A stretch of DNA of 64,000 nt from Helicobacter muridarum (GCF_000765805.2 NZ_JRPD02000005.1:39743-103742); one strand, 5' to 3'; shown: positions 8,562 to 17,899, counted from the first letter of the stretch. The notes: generated by a model from the letters alone, not told the origin. Made by a program: numbers and translations.

Positions 8562-9821
8562 CTATTGCAACTTATCTAAAACTTTACACATTTCTTCAAA
8601 TTCCAAATAATATTTCCAATTAGCAACAATATCGGGTCTCCTAGATAGCACTCCACTTACTTCATATTGCAATAAATGTTGCAATTTTTGAATCCATTTA
8701 GGGGCTTTCTTCAAGAAATCAAGGACATATTGTTCATCTATCCTATGTTTCCTACAAAGCAAATCACTAACTTCGAGTTGATTGTGAACTTCTTGTGCTG
8801 CGTCGGTAATATTTTTCATCAGATTCTCATCTTCTAATATCTGATAATATTGTGTTTTATATTTAGATTGAATTCCAAACAACATAATATAGTCATTGCT
8901 GTATTGGGCTTGTTCAACTATTGGTAAATCCTTACGTATTATAGAATCCACAATGCGAATTTTGCCCATTTCAAGGAAATCTGAGACTAGATTCCATGTA
9001 TTAGTATAGATAATTGGAATATCTAACCCTCTAACAACATGCTTAAACGGAAAGCCATAATATAGAAAAGATTCTTTAGAGAAGGATATATCAAACAAAC
9101 TTTCATCTTGCGGTTTGGGTAGATTTAAAATCTCACATATATTTCTAAATGTTTGCAAGGATTGTTTTGAAGTTACAATACTTTGCATATCAAAGTAATA
9201 AAGTTCTTTAGTCGCATTTTTAACTTGTTCAGGAGCACTTGTATAACACAGATGAGGTCTGGTTTTTGTCCAACCTGGATGCAAATCTAGCAAAAAAATA
9301 AATACATCATTTATGCAACGAAGTTTTAAGTTTTCTATTTCTTGCAAATTTTCTATTTCTCGATTTTTCTTATCTAGAGTTACACTAAATGTGTCCCCCC
9401 CCCCGTATCTTAGATATGGCAAGAAAAACACATTACCAAAACTTTTAATTACAGATATAGGATCACGAACAAGACAAAATACAGGGACCTTCCTTTGTAA
9501 TTTAGAAAGAATCTTTTTTCGTAAGGAATCTTGATATGACTTATCAAGCGTTATACCAAATATTCCACTTTGCTCTTTTGCTACTCGTACATAATGCCTT
9601 GCAAAGTCTATCCTATGATATAAGCTTAAATCCATGGGACATAAATTTGCAACCTTGCACATTTCAAGCCAAGCGGCATAGCCTACACCATGTGAACCTA
9701 TATTGATATAAGAATAATTTTGCGGCATTTTATAGAATTGAGTCCAAATCGGCTTAACCCAAAGATTTTCCTTCCATGTCGGATTATCAAATGAATAATA
9801 CCAATTTCTATTTCTATTCAT
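8562..9821 (-). CDS. DUF2972-type surface-glycan protein 1 (phase-variable, tract in frame)
   Basis: Member of a family I recall as DUF2972, confined largely to Campylobacter and Helicobacter. Function unproven. Features: an N-terminal glycine-rich loop NIGSHGVGYAAW (about 40-51), FGITLD (88-93), a strand-turn motif VPVFCLVRDPISVIKSF (112-128) and a C-terminal RPDIVANWKYY signature. The glycine loop followed by an RDP...S motif resembles P-loop sulfotransferase-like architecture; that is inference. Ten G (coding strand) encode Gly140-142, and this length gives an uninterrupted 419-aa frame. The annotated ATG has no good SD. The frame stays open for 65 more codons upstream without any ATG/GTG/TTG, so the true N-terminus may be lost. 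Confidence 0.6.
   Translation of the reverse strand: MNRNRNWYYSFDNPTWKENLWVKPIWTQFYKMPQNYSYINIGSHGVGYAAWLEMCKVANLCPMDLSLYHRIDFARHYVRVAKEQSGIFGITLDKSYQDSLRKKILSKLQRKVPVFCLVRDPISVIKSFGNVFFLPYLRYGGGDTFSVTLDKKNREIENLQEIENLKLRCINDVFIFLLDLHPGWTKTRPHLCYTSAPEQVKNATKELYYFDMQSIVTSKQSLQTFRNICEILNLPKPQDESLFDISFSKESFLYYGFPFKHVVRGLDIPIIYTNTWNLVSDFLEMGKIRIVDSIIRKDLPIVEQAQYSNDYIMLFGIQSKYKTQYYQILEDENLMKNITDAAQEVHNQLEVSDLLCRKHRIDEQYVLDFLKKAPKWIQKLQHLLQYEVSGVLSRRPDIVANWKYYLEFEEMCKVLDKLQ
9395..9404. repeat. C10 homopolymer (phase-variation tract)
   Basis: Ten C on the plus strand, G10 in the coding strand of the DUF2972-type gene at 8562-9821. At this length the gene is in frame; slippage by one base would truncate the protein shortly after residue 140. 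Confidence 0.9.
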
Positions 9822-10016
9822 TATAGAAACAATTAGTCCTAAAGTGCCATGATTTTTATATGCGCTTATTAATCCTCTTTTCTCAAGTTTATATATGAGT
9901 GCCTGTGATAATCCCTTTTCTTTTATTATTTGCCAAGTTTGTGGATTTTGCCATGTATATCCTTGCTGATTATGTAGAATAATGTTAGCATATCCAAAAT
10001 CACAAACGCATATTAA
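9822..10016 (-). pseudogene. Start-less in-frame 5' extension of the DUF2972-type gene
   Basis: Translating upstream of the ATG at 9821 in the same frame gives 65 codons with no stop and no ATG, GTG or TTG, bounded by TAG at 10017-10019. The peptide looks like real protein (for example YTWQNPQTWQIIKEKGL and LIYKLEKRGLISAYKN). This suggests the original coding region was longer and has lost its start, or that a non-standard start is used. A minus-strand TATAAT (10048-10053) lies just upstream. Confidence 0.5.
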
Positions 10017-10047
10017 CTACAGCTTATTTTTCTAAATCAAACCTTAC

Positions 10048-10053
10048 ATTATA
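10048..10053 (-). promoter_or_regulatory. Putative -10 box TATAAT, minus strand
   Basis: Perfect TATAAT directed towards the DUF2972-type gene, 12 bp from an oppositely directed TATAAT. Transcription would start near 10041, giving an untranslated stretch of about 220 nt if the ATG at 9821 is used. Confidence 0.4.
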
Positions 10054-10065
10054 TGCATTCCATAG

Positions 10066-10071
10066 TATAAT
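10066..10071 (+). promoter_or_regulatory. Putative -10 box TATAAT for the GT2 gene
   Basis: Perfect TATAAT 32 bp upstream of the GT2 start at 10104, which has an AGGAAA ribosome-binding site. With the opposite box at 10048-10053 it forms a compact divergent promoter pair. Confidence 0.5.
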
Positions 10072-10103
10072 TGCTTAGTATGATTTAATCAGTAGGAAAT
10101 TCT

Positions 10104-11165
10104 ATGCAACAAAAAAATGAATCAAAGATTGGAATCTCTATCGTTGTGCCATGTTACAATGAAGAAGTTTCTTTACCAAGATTTTTGCAAGAGATTACTA
10201 AAACAATGGATTCGACTAAATTGATATTATCCAAATATTTTGCTAGAGAAGAACAAAATAATGATGATAATAAAAAAAAGCCACTATATGAGCTAATCTT
10301 TATCAATGATGGTAGTAAAGATGGAACTTTATTTATGTTGCAAAAGCTACAAGAAGAATATAGCCAATATGAAATTAGAATTTTCTCATTTTCTAGGAAT
10401 TTTGGCAAAGAAGCTGGAATCCTTGCTGGATTGGAGCAGGCAAGAGGTGAAGGAGTAATACTTCTTGATGCAGATTTGCAAGATCCGCCAAGTCTTATTC
10501 CACAAATGATTCAAACTTGGCTTGAATCAAATAGAGAAATAAAAATTATTTATGCTAGACGTAGTGATAGAAACGGAGAGAGCAAAGTCAGAGCAATATT
10601 CAGTGAGCTATTTTATAAAATATCCAACTATATATCAGAGGTAAAAATAGAATCTGGTGTACGTGATTTTCGTCTTATGGATAAAGAAGTCATACAGGCA
10701 CTTCTAAGGCTTAGAGAATACCATAGATTCTCAAAAGCCATGTTTGCTTGGGTTGGATTTAGAAGTAAATGCCTGGAATATGAATATATTCCACATTTCA
10801 AGGACAGCTCTAGCTGGAGTTTCTGGAATCTTTTCAAATATGCAATAGAGGGTATTATAAGCTTTAGCACTATGCCATTACGAATTGCATTTATACTTGG
10901 TTTTATAATGAGCATTATATCTGGTGGATACGGAATATATCGTCTTATTTGGACTATTCTATATGGAAACCTAGTTCCAGGTTACCCTAGCCTTATTTGC
11001 ATTATCACGTTCATAGGCGGTATGCAACTAATATTACTAGGAGTAATTGGTGAATATATCGCTAGGATTTATGAGCAAGTAAAGCAAAGACCACATTATA
11101 TACTTGAAAGCTTAGGTGGGAATCTAGATTCTAATATTTCGTGCGACATAAAAGAAAAGATCTAA
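10104..11165 (+). CDS. Family 2 glycosyltransferase, GtrB/ArnC-type (lipid-carrier glycosylation)
   Basis: Inner-membrane GT2 enzyme likely transferring a sugar from a nucleotide donor to undecaprenyl phosphate, feeding surface-glycan decoration in the periplasm. The GT-A domain shows VPCYNEE, INDGSKDGT, NFGKEAGILAGLEQA, the metal-binding DADLQDPP, an R-R-x-R loop (YARRSDRNGES) and FRLMD. Two C-terminal membrane helices (about 258-282 and 293-320) match the GtrB/DPMS-like family. A polar insertion near residues 45-65 (NNDDNKKK) is unusual. Length 353 aa. The adjacent divergent DUF2972-type gene may act in the same surface-modification process. Confidence 0.85.
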   Translation: MQQKNESKIGISIVVPCYNEEVSLPRFLQEITKTMDSTKLILSKYFAREEQNNDDNKKKPLYELIFINDGSKDGTLFMLQKLQEEYSQYEIRIFSFSRNFGKEAGILAGLEQARGEGVILLDADLQDPPSLIPQMIQTWLESNREIKIIYARRSDRNGESKVRAIFSELFYKISNYISEVKIESGVRDFRLMDKEVIQALLRLREYHRFSKAMFAWVGFRSKCLEYEYIPHFKDSSSWSFWNLFKYAIEGIISFSTMPLRIAFILGFIMSIISGGYGIYRLIWTILYGNLVPGYPSLICIITFIGGMQLILLGVIGEYIARIYEQVKQRPHYILESLGGNLDSNISCDIKEKI

Positions 11166-11377
11166 ATCCAATATATTGTGATTTTTTAGCAAGTATTCTT
11201 AGCTTATTATGGTTGAGATAAAAAATAGATATATCAATATTTTAGAATTAAAAAATCCTTATACTGAAAATGTAAATTTAACATTATAAATTGAGTAAAA
11301 TTTTTAACCAATAAACTACATGTAAAATAATAGATATAAATGCTAAACATTTAAATAAGATGAATAAAAGCAAATTG

Positions 11378-12625
11378 CTAGTTTTGATCTTTTGTGTTGG
11401 AATCTTTAAATAGAGATTTTAAAGCTTCTATATCTAGCTTTTTATCCTCTGTCTTAGACTCTGACATTTGTGGTAATAGTGCTGATAGCTGACTCTTTAT
11501 ATCATTTGATTCCATATGTTGTTCAGACTGATTTTTTTCCTTATCTGGAATCTCAACTAATTCAATATCATATCCAGTAAGCATACTAGCTAGACGTATG
11601 TTTAACCCAGACCTACCAATGGCTTTAGACTTTTGCGAATGAAGAATATGAACAACAGCAATGGGCTTTTCATTATATTGGAGCTGGCTTTGCGCTTGCT
11701 CATTATTTGAATAATTAGCATTAATCTTTACAGATATTACTTGCGCTGGTGCAAGTGATTTAGCAACAAAAACCTCTGGCACACTTGAGTATTCTATGCA
11801 ATCTATATTCTCTCCATGCAACTCCTTGCTAACAGCATTTATACGAACGCCCTTTGTGCCAACAGCAGAACCTATTGGATCTATTTTTGGATTATTAGTA
11901 TAGAGTGCTACCTTTGCCTTCTCTCCTGGGATTCTTACAATTTTATGAATCTGAACATCACCATCTTTTATTTCTGGGACTTCCAATTTTAGCAACTCTT
12001 CTAGGAATTTAGGAGTAGTCCTAGATAACTCTATTCTCATTCCATTCCGATTAATCCCTATATATTTGAGTATTGCTCGAATTGTTTGACCATGATGAAA
12101 TTGTTCGCCTTTGATTCGATTCTTGAGCGGTAAGATGGCACGATTCTCACCTATTTCAACAGAAGTATTACCAACATTATCAACTGAAATTACATTACCC
12201 AAGACAATTTTATGCAAATCTTTTTCAATCTTTTTAAGTAATTCCTCCTCATTTATTCTTTGAATAACATCTCTAATTTCATAAAATATTTGATTAACTA
12301 CATTTCTATTCATAGATTCAAGATTGATTTGATATTCGAGCTCGTCATTAATATCTACACTATCTACTAAACTCTTTGCTTCACTAAGTGGAATATGGGT
12401 AGATTCCAAATCCTCATTAAATTCCTCATCACTGCAAACAATCATCTTTTGAACAAGCTGTAAATCTCTGTTGGCATCATCTTGATTGACTGCAAAATTT
12501 GCCAAATCGTCAATCTCTCTTTTTGCCATATTAATCATAGACTCCCTAATAGCCTCTATGACTCTTTCCTTGGGAACATCATTTTCTGAAGCTATTGCCT
12601 CAACTATGTCTAAGATTTTTTCCAT
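11378..12625 (-). CDS. nusA: Transcription termination/antitermination factor NusA
   Basis: Binds RNA polymerase and nascent RNA and modulates pausing, termination and antitermination. The order is typical: N-terminal RNAP-binding domain (about 1-135, starting EKILDIVEAIASENDVPKE), S1 domain (about 145-215, IVLGNVISVDN...AILPLKNR), and two KH domains (PKIDPIGSAVGTKGVRINAV and SQKSKAIGRSGLNIRLASML). A Lys/Asp/Ser-rich tail of about 55 residues replaces the acidic repeats seen in gamma-proteobacteria. The NTD contains a longer acidic insert (about 45-90) than I would expect. Confidence 0.95.
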   Translation of the reverse strand: MEKILDIVEAIASENDVPKERVIEAIRESMINMAKREIDDLANFAVNQDDANRDLQLVQKMIVCSDEEFNEDLESTHIPLSEAKSLVDSVDINDELEYQINLESMNRNVVNQIFYEIRDVIQRINEEELLKKIEKDLHKIVLGNVISVDNVGNTSVEIGENRAILPLKNRIKGEQFHHGQTIRAILKYIGINRNGMRIELSRTTPKFLEELLKLEVPEIKDGDVQIHKIVRIPGEKAKVALYTNNPKIDPIGSAVGTKGVRINAVSKELHGENIDCIEYSSVPEVFVAKSLAPAQVISVKINANYSNNEQAQSQLQYNEKPIAVVHILHSQKSKAIGRSGLNIRLASMLTGYDIELVEIPDKEKNQSEQHMESNDIKSQLSALLPQMSESKTEDKKLDIEALKSLFKDSNTKDQN

Positions 12626-12783
12626 TAACGAAAACCTTGATAGTAATAAGTGTTTACAAAAGCTGATTATAACAAAATTTATGATTGTTTAAACGATTAC
12701 ATTTTTACTTTGCTAAAAAATTGTTTTTTTTGGTTAGGATCGAATAATAAGATTTTGTTATTACTTAAGGCTAATGAAATATA

Positions 12784-13236
12784 ATGAATATTATCACACG
12801 TAATAAAAAAGCATATCACGACTACTTTATATTAGAACATATTGAATCTGGTATTGTTCTACAGGGCAGTGAAGTGAAGTCATTAAGAAATGGTAGAATA
12901 AATCTTAAAGAAAGCTTTGTGAGAATTATCAATGCAGAATGTTTTGTGTTTGGTATGCATATAAGTTTTTCTAAGCAAACAAATCCATACTTCAAGCCTA
13001 ATGAAAAAAGAGCTAGAAAGCTACTGCTACATAGAAAACAAATAGACAAACTCGCAGGACAAGTAAGTCAAAAGGGATTAAGTATAATTCCCTTGCAAGT
13101 TTATTTTAATAAAAAAGGCAAGGCAAAAATTCTAATAGCACTTGCAAAAGGTAAAAAGGAATATGATAAACGTGCTACGATTAAACGCAGAGAGCTAGAT
13201 AAAGAGGCAAGAGCTAGCCTGAAAGAATACAGATAG
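12784..13236 (+). CDS. smpB: SsrA-binding protein SmpB
   Basis: tmRNA partner in trans-translation, which rescues stalled ribosomes. SmpB hallmarks: NKKAYHDYFILE, GIVLQGSEVKSLRNGRINLKESFVRI, NPYFKPNEKRARKLLLHRKQ, and the basic C-terminal tail GKKEYDKRATIKRRELDKEAR. The length of 150 aa is normal, and the start aligns with the H. pylori protein as I recall it. It begins a plus-strand string with exbB and exbD, as at HP1444-1446. Confidence 0.95.
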   Translation: MNIITRNKKAYHDYFILEHIESGIVLQGSEVKSLRNGRINLKESFVRIINAECFVFGMHISFSKQTNPYFKPNEKRARKLLLHRKQIDKLAGQVSQKGLSIIPLQVYFNKKGKAKILIALAKGKKEYDKRATIKRRELDKEARASLKEYR

Positions 13237-13251
13237 AATAGAGAGCGTGGA

Positions 13252-13944
13252 ATGATGGAAAAAATGACAAATTATGGAATCTATATAGACTATGGAATAT
13301 TTGGATTCCTTGTATTTTTGAGCTTACTAGTCATTGCCATTGGGATAGAAAGGCTTTGGTTCTACTCTATTATTCGTCTAAATGATTATGAAGATAAACG
13401 CGAGCTAGAGCTTGACTTACACAAACGACTAACACTTATTGCCACAATAGGCTCAAATGCTCCGTATGTAGGATTACTTGGCACAGTAATTGGAATTATG
13501 CTTACATTTAGTACCATTGGAGAAAATAACATAATTGATACAAAAACCATTATGTCTGGGCTTGCTATGGCACTTAGAGCTACTGCGTTAGGATTAGTGG
13601 TCGCTATTCCTAGTATTGTATTTTACAATCTATTGCTAAGAAAAACAGAGGTAATCCTAACGAATTGGGATATTTTTACGATCCCATACGAAAAGACAAA
13701 ACATAATCCAAGGCTTGACTATAACGAAGATACAACAATTAATCAGTTAACAAAAGACAAAAAACCTCCAGCCTATATATATGTTAAAAATAAGGATATT
13801 TCATCTAGAATTCATAAGGCTGCAAGGTTACAAAAGACTCATGATAACTTAGGAGATATTCAAACTAAAAACTATGATAAAAATCAAGAAATACAATCTA
13901 GTAATGATGATTTACACAACTCAAATCAGAATAAATTACAATAA
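13252..13944 (+). CDS. exbB: ExbB-like proton channel subunit with long hydrophilic C-terminus
   Basis: MotA/TolQ/ExbB family inner-membrane protein that, with ExbD, converts proton-motive force into TonB movement for outer-membrane iron or nickel uptake. Three membrane helices: about 16-36, 62-82 (SNAPYVGLLGTVIGIM, the conserved family segment) and 100-124 (GLAMALRATALGLVVAIPSI). The Helicobacter form ends shortly after helix 3; here about 75 extra charged residues rich in K, N, D and Q follow. The gene lies 15 bp after smpB and 49 bp before exbD. No tonB is in the window. Confidence 0.9.
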   Translation: MMEKMTNYGIYIDYGIFGFLVFLSLLVIAIGIERLWFYSIIRLNDYEDKRELELDLHKRLTLIATIGSNAPYVGLLGTVIGIMLTFSTIGENNIIDTKTIMSGLAMALRATALGLVVAIPSIVFYNLLLRKTEVILTNWDIFTIPYEKTKHNPRLDYNEDTTINQLTKDKKPPAYIYVKNKDISSRIHKAARLQKTHDNLGDIQTKNYDKNQEIQSSNDDLHNSNQNKLQ

Positions 13945-13993
13945 TAAATATGCAACCTCTAAACTTAGAATTAATGATATATAAAGGATAAAG

Positions 13994-14374
13994 ATGAAAA
14001 AGATAGATTCTCTTAATCTAGTTCCATTTATTGATATCATGCTAGTATTGCTAGTCATAGTTTTAGTTAGTGCATCATTTACAACTACATCACAACTTCC
14101 AATACAGATTCCAAAAATTGACGAAGATTCTTCTGTAAGAGCAGATATCAAGCAAGTTAACATAGCACTTGATAAATCTGGGAATATTTATGTTGATTCC
14201 CAACCCGTAGATAGAGCCAGCCTATTTAGCTATCTAAGAAGCCTTGACATTGATACTAATATTATTTTGAAAGCAGACAAAGACGCAAGCGTGCAATATT
14301 TTATAGATATCATGTCTGCATTACAATTTTTAGGATTAACCAAAGTATTTACTGAAGTAGAATTAGATTACTAA
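13994..14374 (+). CDS. exbD: ExbD/TolR family biopolymer transport protein
   Basis: Single-span partner of ExbB. The N-terminal helix (about 10-30) has the family motif LVPFIDIMLVLLVIVLV, with the proton-relay Asp in FIDIML, then a periplasmic domain ending ILKADKDASVQYFIDIMSAL...GLTKVFTEVE. 126 aa is normal. A good SD (AAAGGAT) precedes ATG at 13994. Confidence 0.93.
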   Translation: MKKIDSLNLVPFIDIMLVLLVIVLVSASFTTTSQLPIQIPKIDEDSSVRADIKQVNIALDKSGNIYVDSQPVDRASLFSYLRSLDIDTNIILKADKDASVQYFIDIMSALQFLGLTKVFTEVELDY

Positions 14375-14400
14375 TTGGTTATATAATATAAAGGAATACT

Positions 14401-15498
14401 ATGCAAAACAACAAAGCAAAAGATTCTGCAAATAAAATAAACAAGCAAAAAGGAATAACAACAAAATCTAGAATAAACAAAAAAACTTATGGCACATCAA
14501 AACCAAATACAAATATGAATCAGAATAACAAGCAATCAAAAGTCACACAAAAAAAGATAATTAAAACACCTAAAAATACTGCATTTATTAAGCAAAATCA
14601 GCAAATACCCAAAGATGTTGTTAATCAAAAACAATATACAGAATATACTAAATCTAAAAATATTCAGAAAAAGGACATTTTTTTTAAACGTGAACATAGC
14701 AAGAAATTTGAATTCAATAGCTCTGTAGCAAGTGTATTTGATGATATGTTGGAACGTTCAATACCATTTTATTATGAAGTTATATCATTATCTATTTATT
14801 TTATCAATCAACATTTATCACATTTACTTATAAATTCAGAAGATTTAGAATCAAGAGATTCAAGCTTAATAGAATCCACATATATAAACAATAATAAATA
14901 TACTACTTATACAAACTATAAAGATACATCAAATATCACCACAATTTATGACTTAGGAAGCTCAACTGGAAATTTCTTATTGCAGCTTGATGAGGCTCTA
15001 AAAGCTATTAAACAACATAAGTTCCGCTTATATGGAATAGATAACTCAAAAGCCATGGTGACACATTCAAGGCTTAAAGCAGAAGCTCTAAATTCGAGAG
15101 CACAATTCTTTTGCTATGACTTGCTGCAATATCGCTTTCAACCATGCAGTGTAATAGTTGCACATTATACACTACAATTCATTCGCCCACCACAGAGATT
15201 AAGGCTTATCAAAAATATATATGACAAGCTAGAGAATGAAGGAATATTTATCTTCGCAGAGAAAGTTATATCAAATGATAAGGAGCTAGAATCTCAAATG
15301 ATTTCTTGCTATTATAATTATAAGTCAAATAATGGTTATACGCAAAAAGAAATCTATAAAAAGAGAGAGGCATTAGAAAATATTCTTGTGCCATATAGCA
15401 TAGAAGAAAACATCTCTATGTTGAATCAAGCTGGTTTTGAACGAGTTGAAATTCTATTTAAATGGGTTAATTTTGCTTTATTTATAGCCAAAAAGTAA
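14401..15498 (+). CDS. cmoA: Carboxy-SAM synthase CmoA with N-terminal extension
   Basis: SAM-fold enzyme that makes carboxy-S-adenosyl-methionine for the wobble-uridine cmo5U modification of tRNAs. Residues about 103-365 match CmoA: VFDDMLERSIPFYYEVI, IYDLGSSTGNFLLQLDEAL, YGIDNSKAMVTHSR, VVAHYTLQFI-like segment, ANGYT-like NNGYTQKEIYKKREALENIL and the terminal WVNFALFIAKK. The first 95 residues are an unusual K/N/T/Q-rich, probably disordered, positively charged extension absent from ordinary CmoA (about 245 aa). An insert of about 25 residues also sits before the glycine-rich loop. No cmoB is visible here. Confidence 0.88.
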   Translation: MQNNKAKDSANKINKQKGITTKSRINKKTYGTSKPNTNMNQNNKQSKVTQKKIIKTPKNTAFIKQNQQIPKDVVNQKQYTEYTKSKNIQKKDIFFKREHSKKFEFNSSVASVFDDMLERSIPFYYEVISLSIYFINQHLSHLLINSEDLESRDSSLIESTYINNNKYTTYTNYKDTSNITTIYDLGSSTGNFLLQLDEALKAIKQHKFRLYGIDNSKAMVTHSRLKAEALNSRAQFFCYDLLQYRFQPCSVIVAHYTLQFIRPPQRLRLIKNIYDKLENEGIFIFAEKVISNDKELESQMISCYYNYKSNNGYTQKEIYKKREALENILVPYSIEENISMLNQAGFERVEILFKWVNFALFIAKK

Positions 15499-15577
15499 TA
15501 TATGTAGAATTTTACCCAGCCTTAGCTATTTATTTAGCAATTTTAAAGTTTAAGTATAAGCATATAAAAACTTAGCC

Positions 15578-15604
15578 GTGCAATTATATAAAGGTTAATT
15601 GCAC
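15578..15604. terminator. Inverted repeat between convergent cmoA and kinase genes
   Basis: GTGCAATTA and TAATTGCAC form a perfect 9-bp stem with a 9-nt loop. TTTATA follows on the plus strand; reading the other way, TTTTTATA lies 7 nt beyond the stem. Its location between convergent genes fits a bidirectional terminator. Confidence 0.4.
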
Positions 15605-15712
15605 TTTATATGGATTTATAATATTAATACAAATTTGATTTTAAAGATAAAATAGTTTATTTCATATATAAATATCCAATTAGATAAGTAATATAATAAA
15701 AGGCTAAATTAA

Positions 15713-16963
15713 TTAATTTTGTTGATAATCAAAAATGATACTAAATTTATGGATACCAATATTTCTTTTACTATTTTCTTCCGATAATGAAACATTAAAA
15801 GTATCATCGCAAAAACCAGTAGGCTCAAAATGATATGAAAGAGTAATATTATGTAATCTCAAAATTTCTGAAACAATATAAAGCCCTAAACCATATCCTG
15901 TTGTATTGGAATTTGGGTCTCTAGAAAAAGGCTGCAAATAATAATTAATATCATGCTGAAGTCTATTTGCAATATTGTATATTATGATTTGATTTTGTAT
16001 AACCTCTATGCTAACTCTCCTATTAATGCTATATTTAAGTGCATTATGTATCAGATTCCATAATGATATTCTTAGCATATGTAAATCACCGTAGATACTA
16101 AAACTAGAACTATTTTTTAGTGAGATGTTATCCTCTTCATCATCAAATCGATTTAAGCTTTCAATAAGCAATGTATCACTAGAAAAATTTTGATAATTTG
16201 GCTTTACATCAAAGCTCAATGTTCGTTCAAGTTTAAGCATATTTTCTGATATAACATGCAAGTCGCCTAAATAATTACGCAATAAGTTAATGTTGTCTTT
16301 AGATTGTGAATTTTGTGAAGATAACAAAGCTACTATGAGCTTCATTTTTGTTATAGGAGCGCGAATTTCATGACCAATTGTACGCAATATAAATTCTCGA
16401 TTCCTAATTAGCATTGATATTTTCTTCATTTTTTCTTTAGTTGAATTGTCAAGCTTTGAGTCAATGGCAAAATTACTTCCAACAAAATTCTGAATTGTGC
16501 TATGCAATATATCATGTTGAACGCTGAACTTATTAAGATAATATGACATAACACAAATTAAAAATAAAGAACAAAAAAATAAAAAAGATACTAAATAAAA
16601 GCCAAACCCATAATATCTATATGTAATTGCTATAATTTCCCTATCGCCAATATCCAACAAAAAGCCATTGAGATTCTCAACTTTAAATAAAGTCAAATCA
16701 AAATTATGCCAACTATGGCTTTCTAAAATAGACGCGTTCAATGGCATGCCACCTATTTGATAATAACCGCTCTTCATAAGCAATTTTGCTATTTCATTCT
16801 CATTACCTTGTTCTATAAAAAGAATTATACTATCAACCAAAAATAAGATTTCTTCATGAGTTTTAACAAAACAATAGTTATCTCGATTTACTAGATATAT
16901 TAACCAAACAATCAGCAAAAATACGGCTATGCTGATACAAATTATATAACTGTATCGTTTCAT
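15713..16963 (-). CDS. Sensor histidine kinase (ArsS-like)
   Basis: Membrane sensor of a two-component system. Transmembrane helices at about 5-25 and 119-143 enclose a periplasmic sensor of about 90 residues. The phospho-accepting His198 lies in RTIGHEIRAPITK, followed by a HATPase domain with N box (LIHNALKYS) and G boxes (TGYGLGLYIV). The linker between TM2 and the H box is about 45 residues and does not look like a clear HAMP. It is encoded 26 bp downstream of the response regulator. Size and pairing resemble H. pylori ArsS (HP0165, acid-responsive), but the ligand is not predictable from sequence. Confidence 0.85.
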   Translation of the reverse strand: MKRYSYIICISIAVFLLIVWLIYLVNRDNYCFVKTHEEILFLVDSIILFIEQGNENEIAKLLMKSGYYQIGGMPLNASILESHSWHNFDLTLFKVENLNGFLLDIGDREIIAITYRYYGFGFYLVSFLFFCSLFLICVMSYYLNKFSVQHDILHSTIQNFVGSNFAIDSKLDNSTKEKMKKISMLIRNREFILRTIGHEIRAPITKMKLIVALLSSQNSQSKDNINLLRNYLGDLHVISENMLKLERTLSFDVKPNYQNFSSDTLLIESLNRFDDEEDNISLKNSSSFSIYGDLHMLRISLWNLIHNALKYSINRRVSIEVIQNQIIIYNIANRLQHDINYYLQPFSRDPNSNTTGYGLGLYIVSEILRLHNITLSYHFEPTGFCDDTFNVSLSEENSKRNIGIHKFSIIFDYQQN

Positions 16964-16989
16964 TTCAAAATTCTATTAAGCGACTAATA

Positions 16990-17652
16990 CTAAAGGCAGA
17001 ACTTGTAACCAATACCCCAAACAGATTGTATATATTTCGGTTGCTTTGCAGAATCTCCAAGCTTATTTCGTAAATTTCTAATATGAGTATCTATACTACG
17101 AAGCTTGGCATCTTCATGTATAGCGTTTATAGCATTAGCTATTCTATCACGACTAATTGGTTGCATACGATTTTCAATTAGAAATACAAGAATATCAAAT
17201 TCTGTATTAGTCAAATCTATTATTGTGCCTTGAATTTTCACTGCTCTACGTTTCACATCTATATTAAGTCCACCAAAGACCATCTCTATGGGTTTTAATC
17301 TACGTAATAAAGCATTAATCCTAGCAATCAATTCAGCTGGCTCATAGGGCTTTGCAATGTAATCATCAGCACCATTATCAAACCCATTAATTTTGCTGCA
17401 TATATCAACTCTTCCTGAAGATATAATAATTGGGGATTGCGTTATAGATCGTATCTTTTGACATACTTCAAATCCATCCATTTCAGGTAAACATAAATCA
17501 AGGACAATCAAATCAATATTTTCTTTTTCAAGCATTTTTAGAGCCTTACTTGGAAAAGTAAAGCATACAACCTCAAACATAGCTTGACTAAGATATGTTC
17601 TAAGTAGATTTTGCAATTCTACATCATCTTCAATCAATAAAATCTTTCTCAA
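16990..17652 (-). CDS. OmpR-family response regulator (ArsR-like)
   Basis: Receiver domain (1-115) with acidic pair EDD (8-10), phosphorylation Asp52 in VLDLCLPEMDG and the conserved Lys in IAKPYEP. A winged-helix OmpR/PhoB DNA-binding domain (about 125-220) follows: LTNTEFDILVFLI, SRDRI, RSIDTHIRNLRNKLGD and a terminal WGIGYKF. Length 220 aa. It is first gene of a two-gene unit with the kinase and resembles H. pylori ArsR (HP0166) in order and spacing. Confidence 0.9.
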   Translation of the reverse strand: MRKILLIEDDVELQNLLRTYLSQAMFEVVCFTFPSKALKMLEKENIDLIVLDLCLPEMDGFEVCQKIRSITQSPIIISSGRVDICSKINGFDNGADDYIAKPYEPAELIARINALLRRLKPIEMVFGGLNIDVKRRAVKIQGTIIDLTNTEFDILVFLIENRMQPISRDRIANAINAIHEDAKLRSIDTHIRNLRNKLGDSAKQPKYIQSVWGIGYKFCL

Positions 17653-17843
17653 AATATATAACCTCTAAATATTTATAGTTTATACAACATTAATTTCCAT
17701 ACTCTTAAAACGAAACCTTATTTTTATAAATATACTAAATAATAAATTATATTGTAACATTGGAAACCCAAAATATTAAAATTATTTTATCAAAATTAAA
17801 ATAAATGATCTTGATATTATTGTCAACCTAAATTGCTTTATGC

Positions 17844-17849
17844 TAGAAT
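17844..17849 (+). promoter_or_regulatory. Putative -10 box TAGAAT for murA
   Basis: TAGAAT preceded by TATGC, about 50 bp upstream of the murA ATG; one mismatch to TATAAT. No convincing -35 is visible, which is normal for Helicobacter housekeeping promoters. Confidence 0.3.
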
Positions 17850-17899
17850 CTATTGGATTTTAAGAAACTTAAATAGCGATGTAAAAGGACATAAATATT

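Noticed and set aside
12780..12785. TATAAT as a promoter for smpB
   Set aside because: It overlaps the smpB start codon, so transcription would begin inside the gene.
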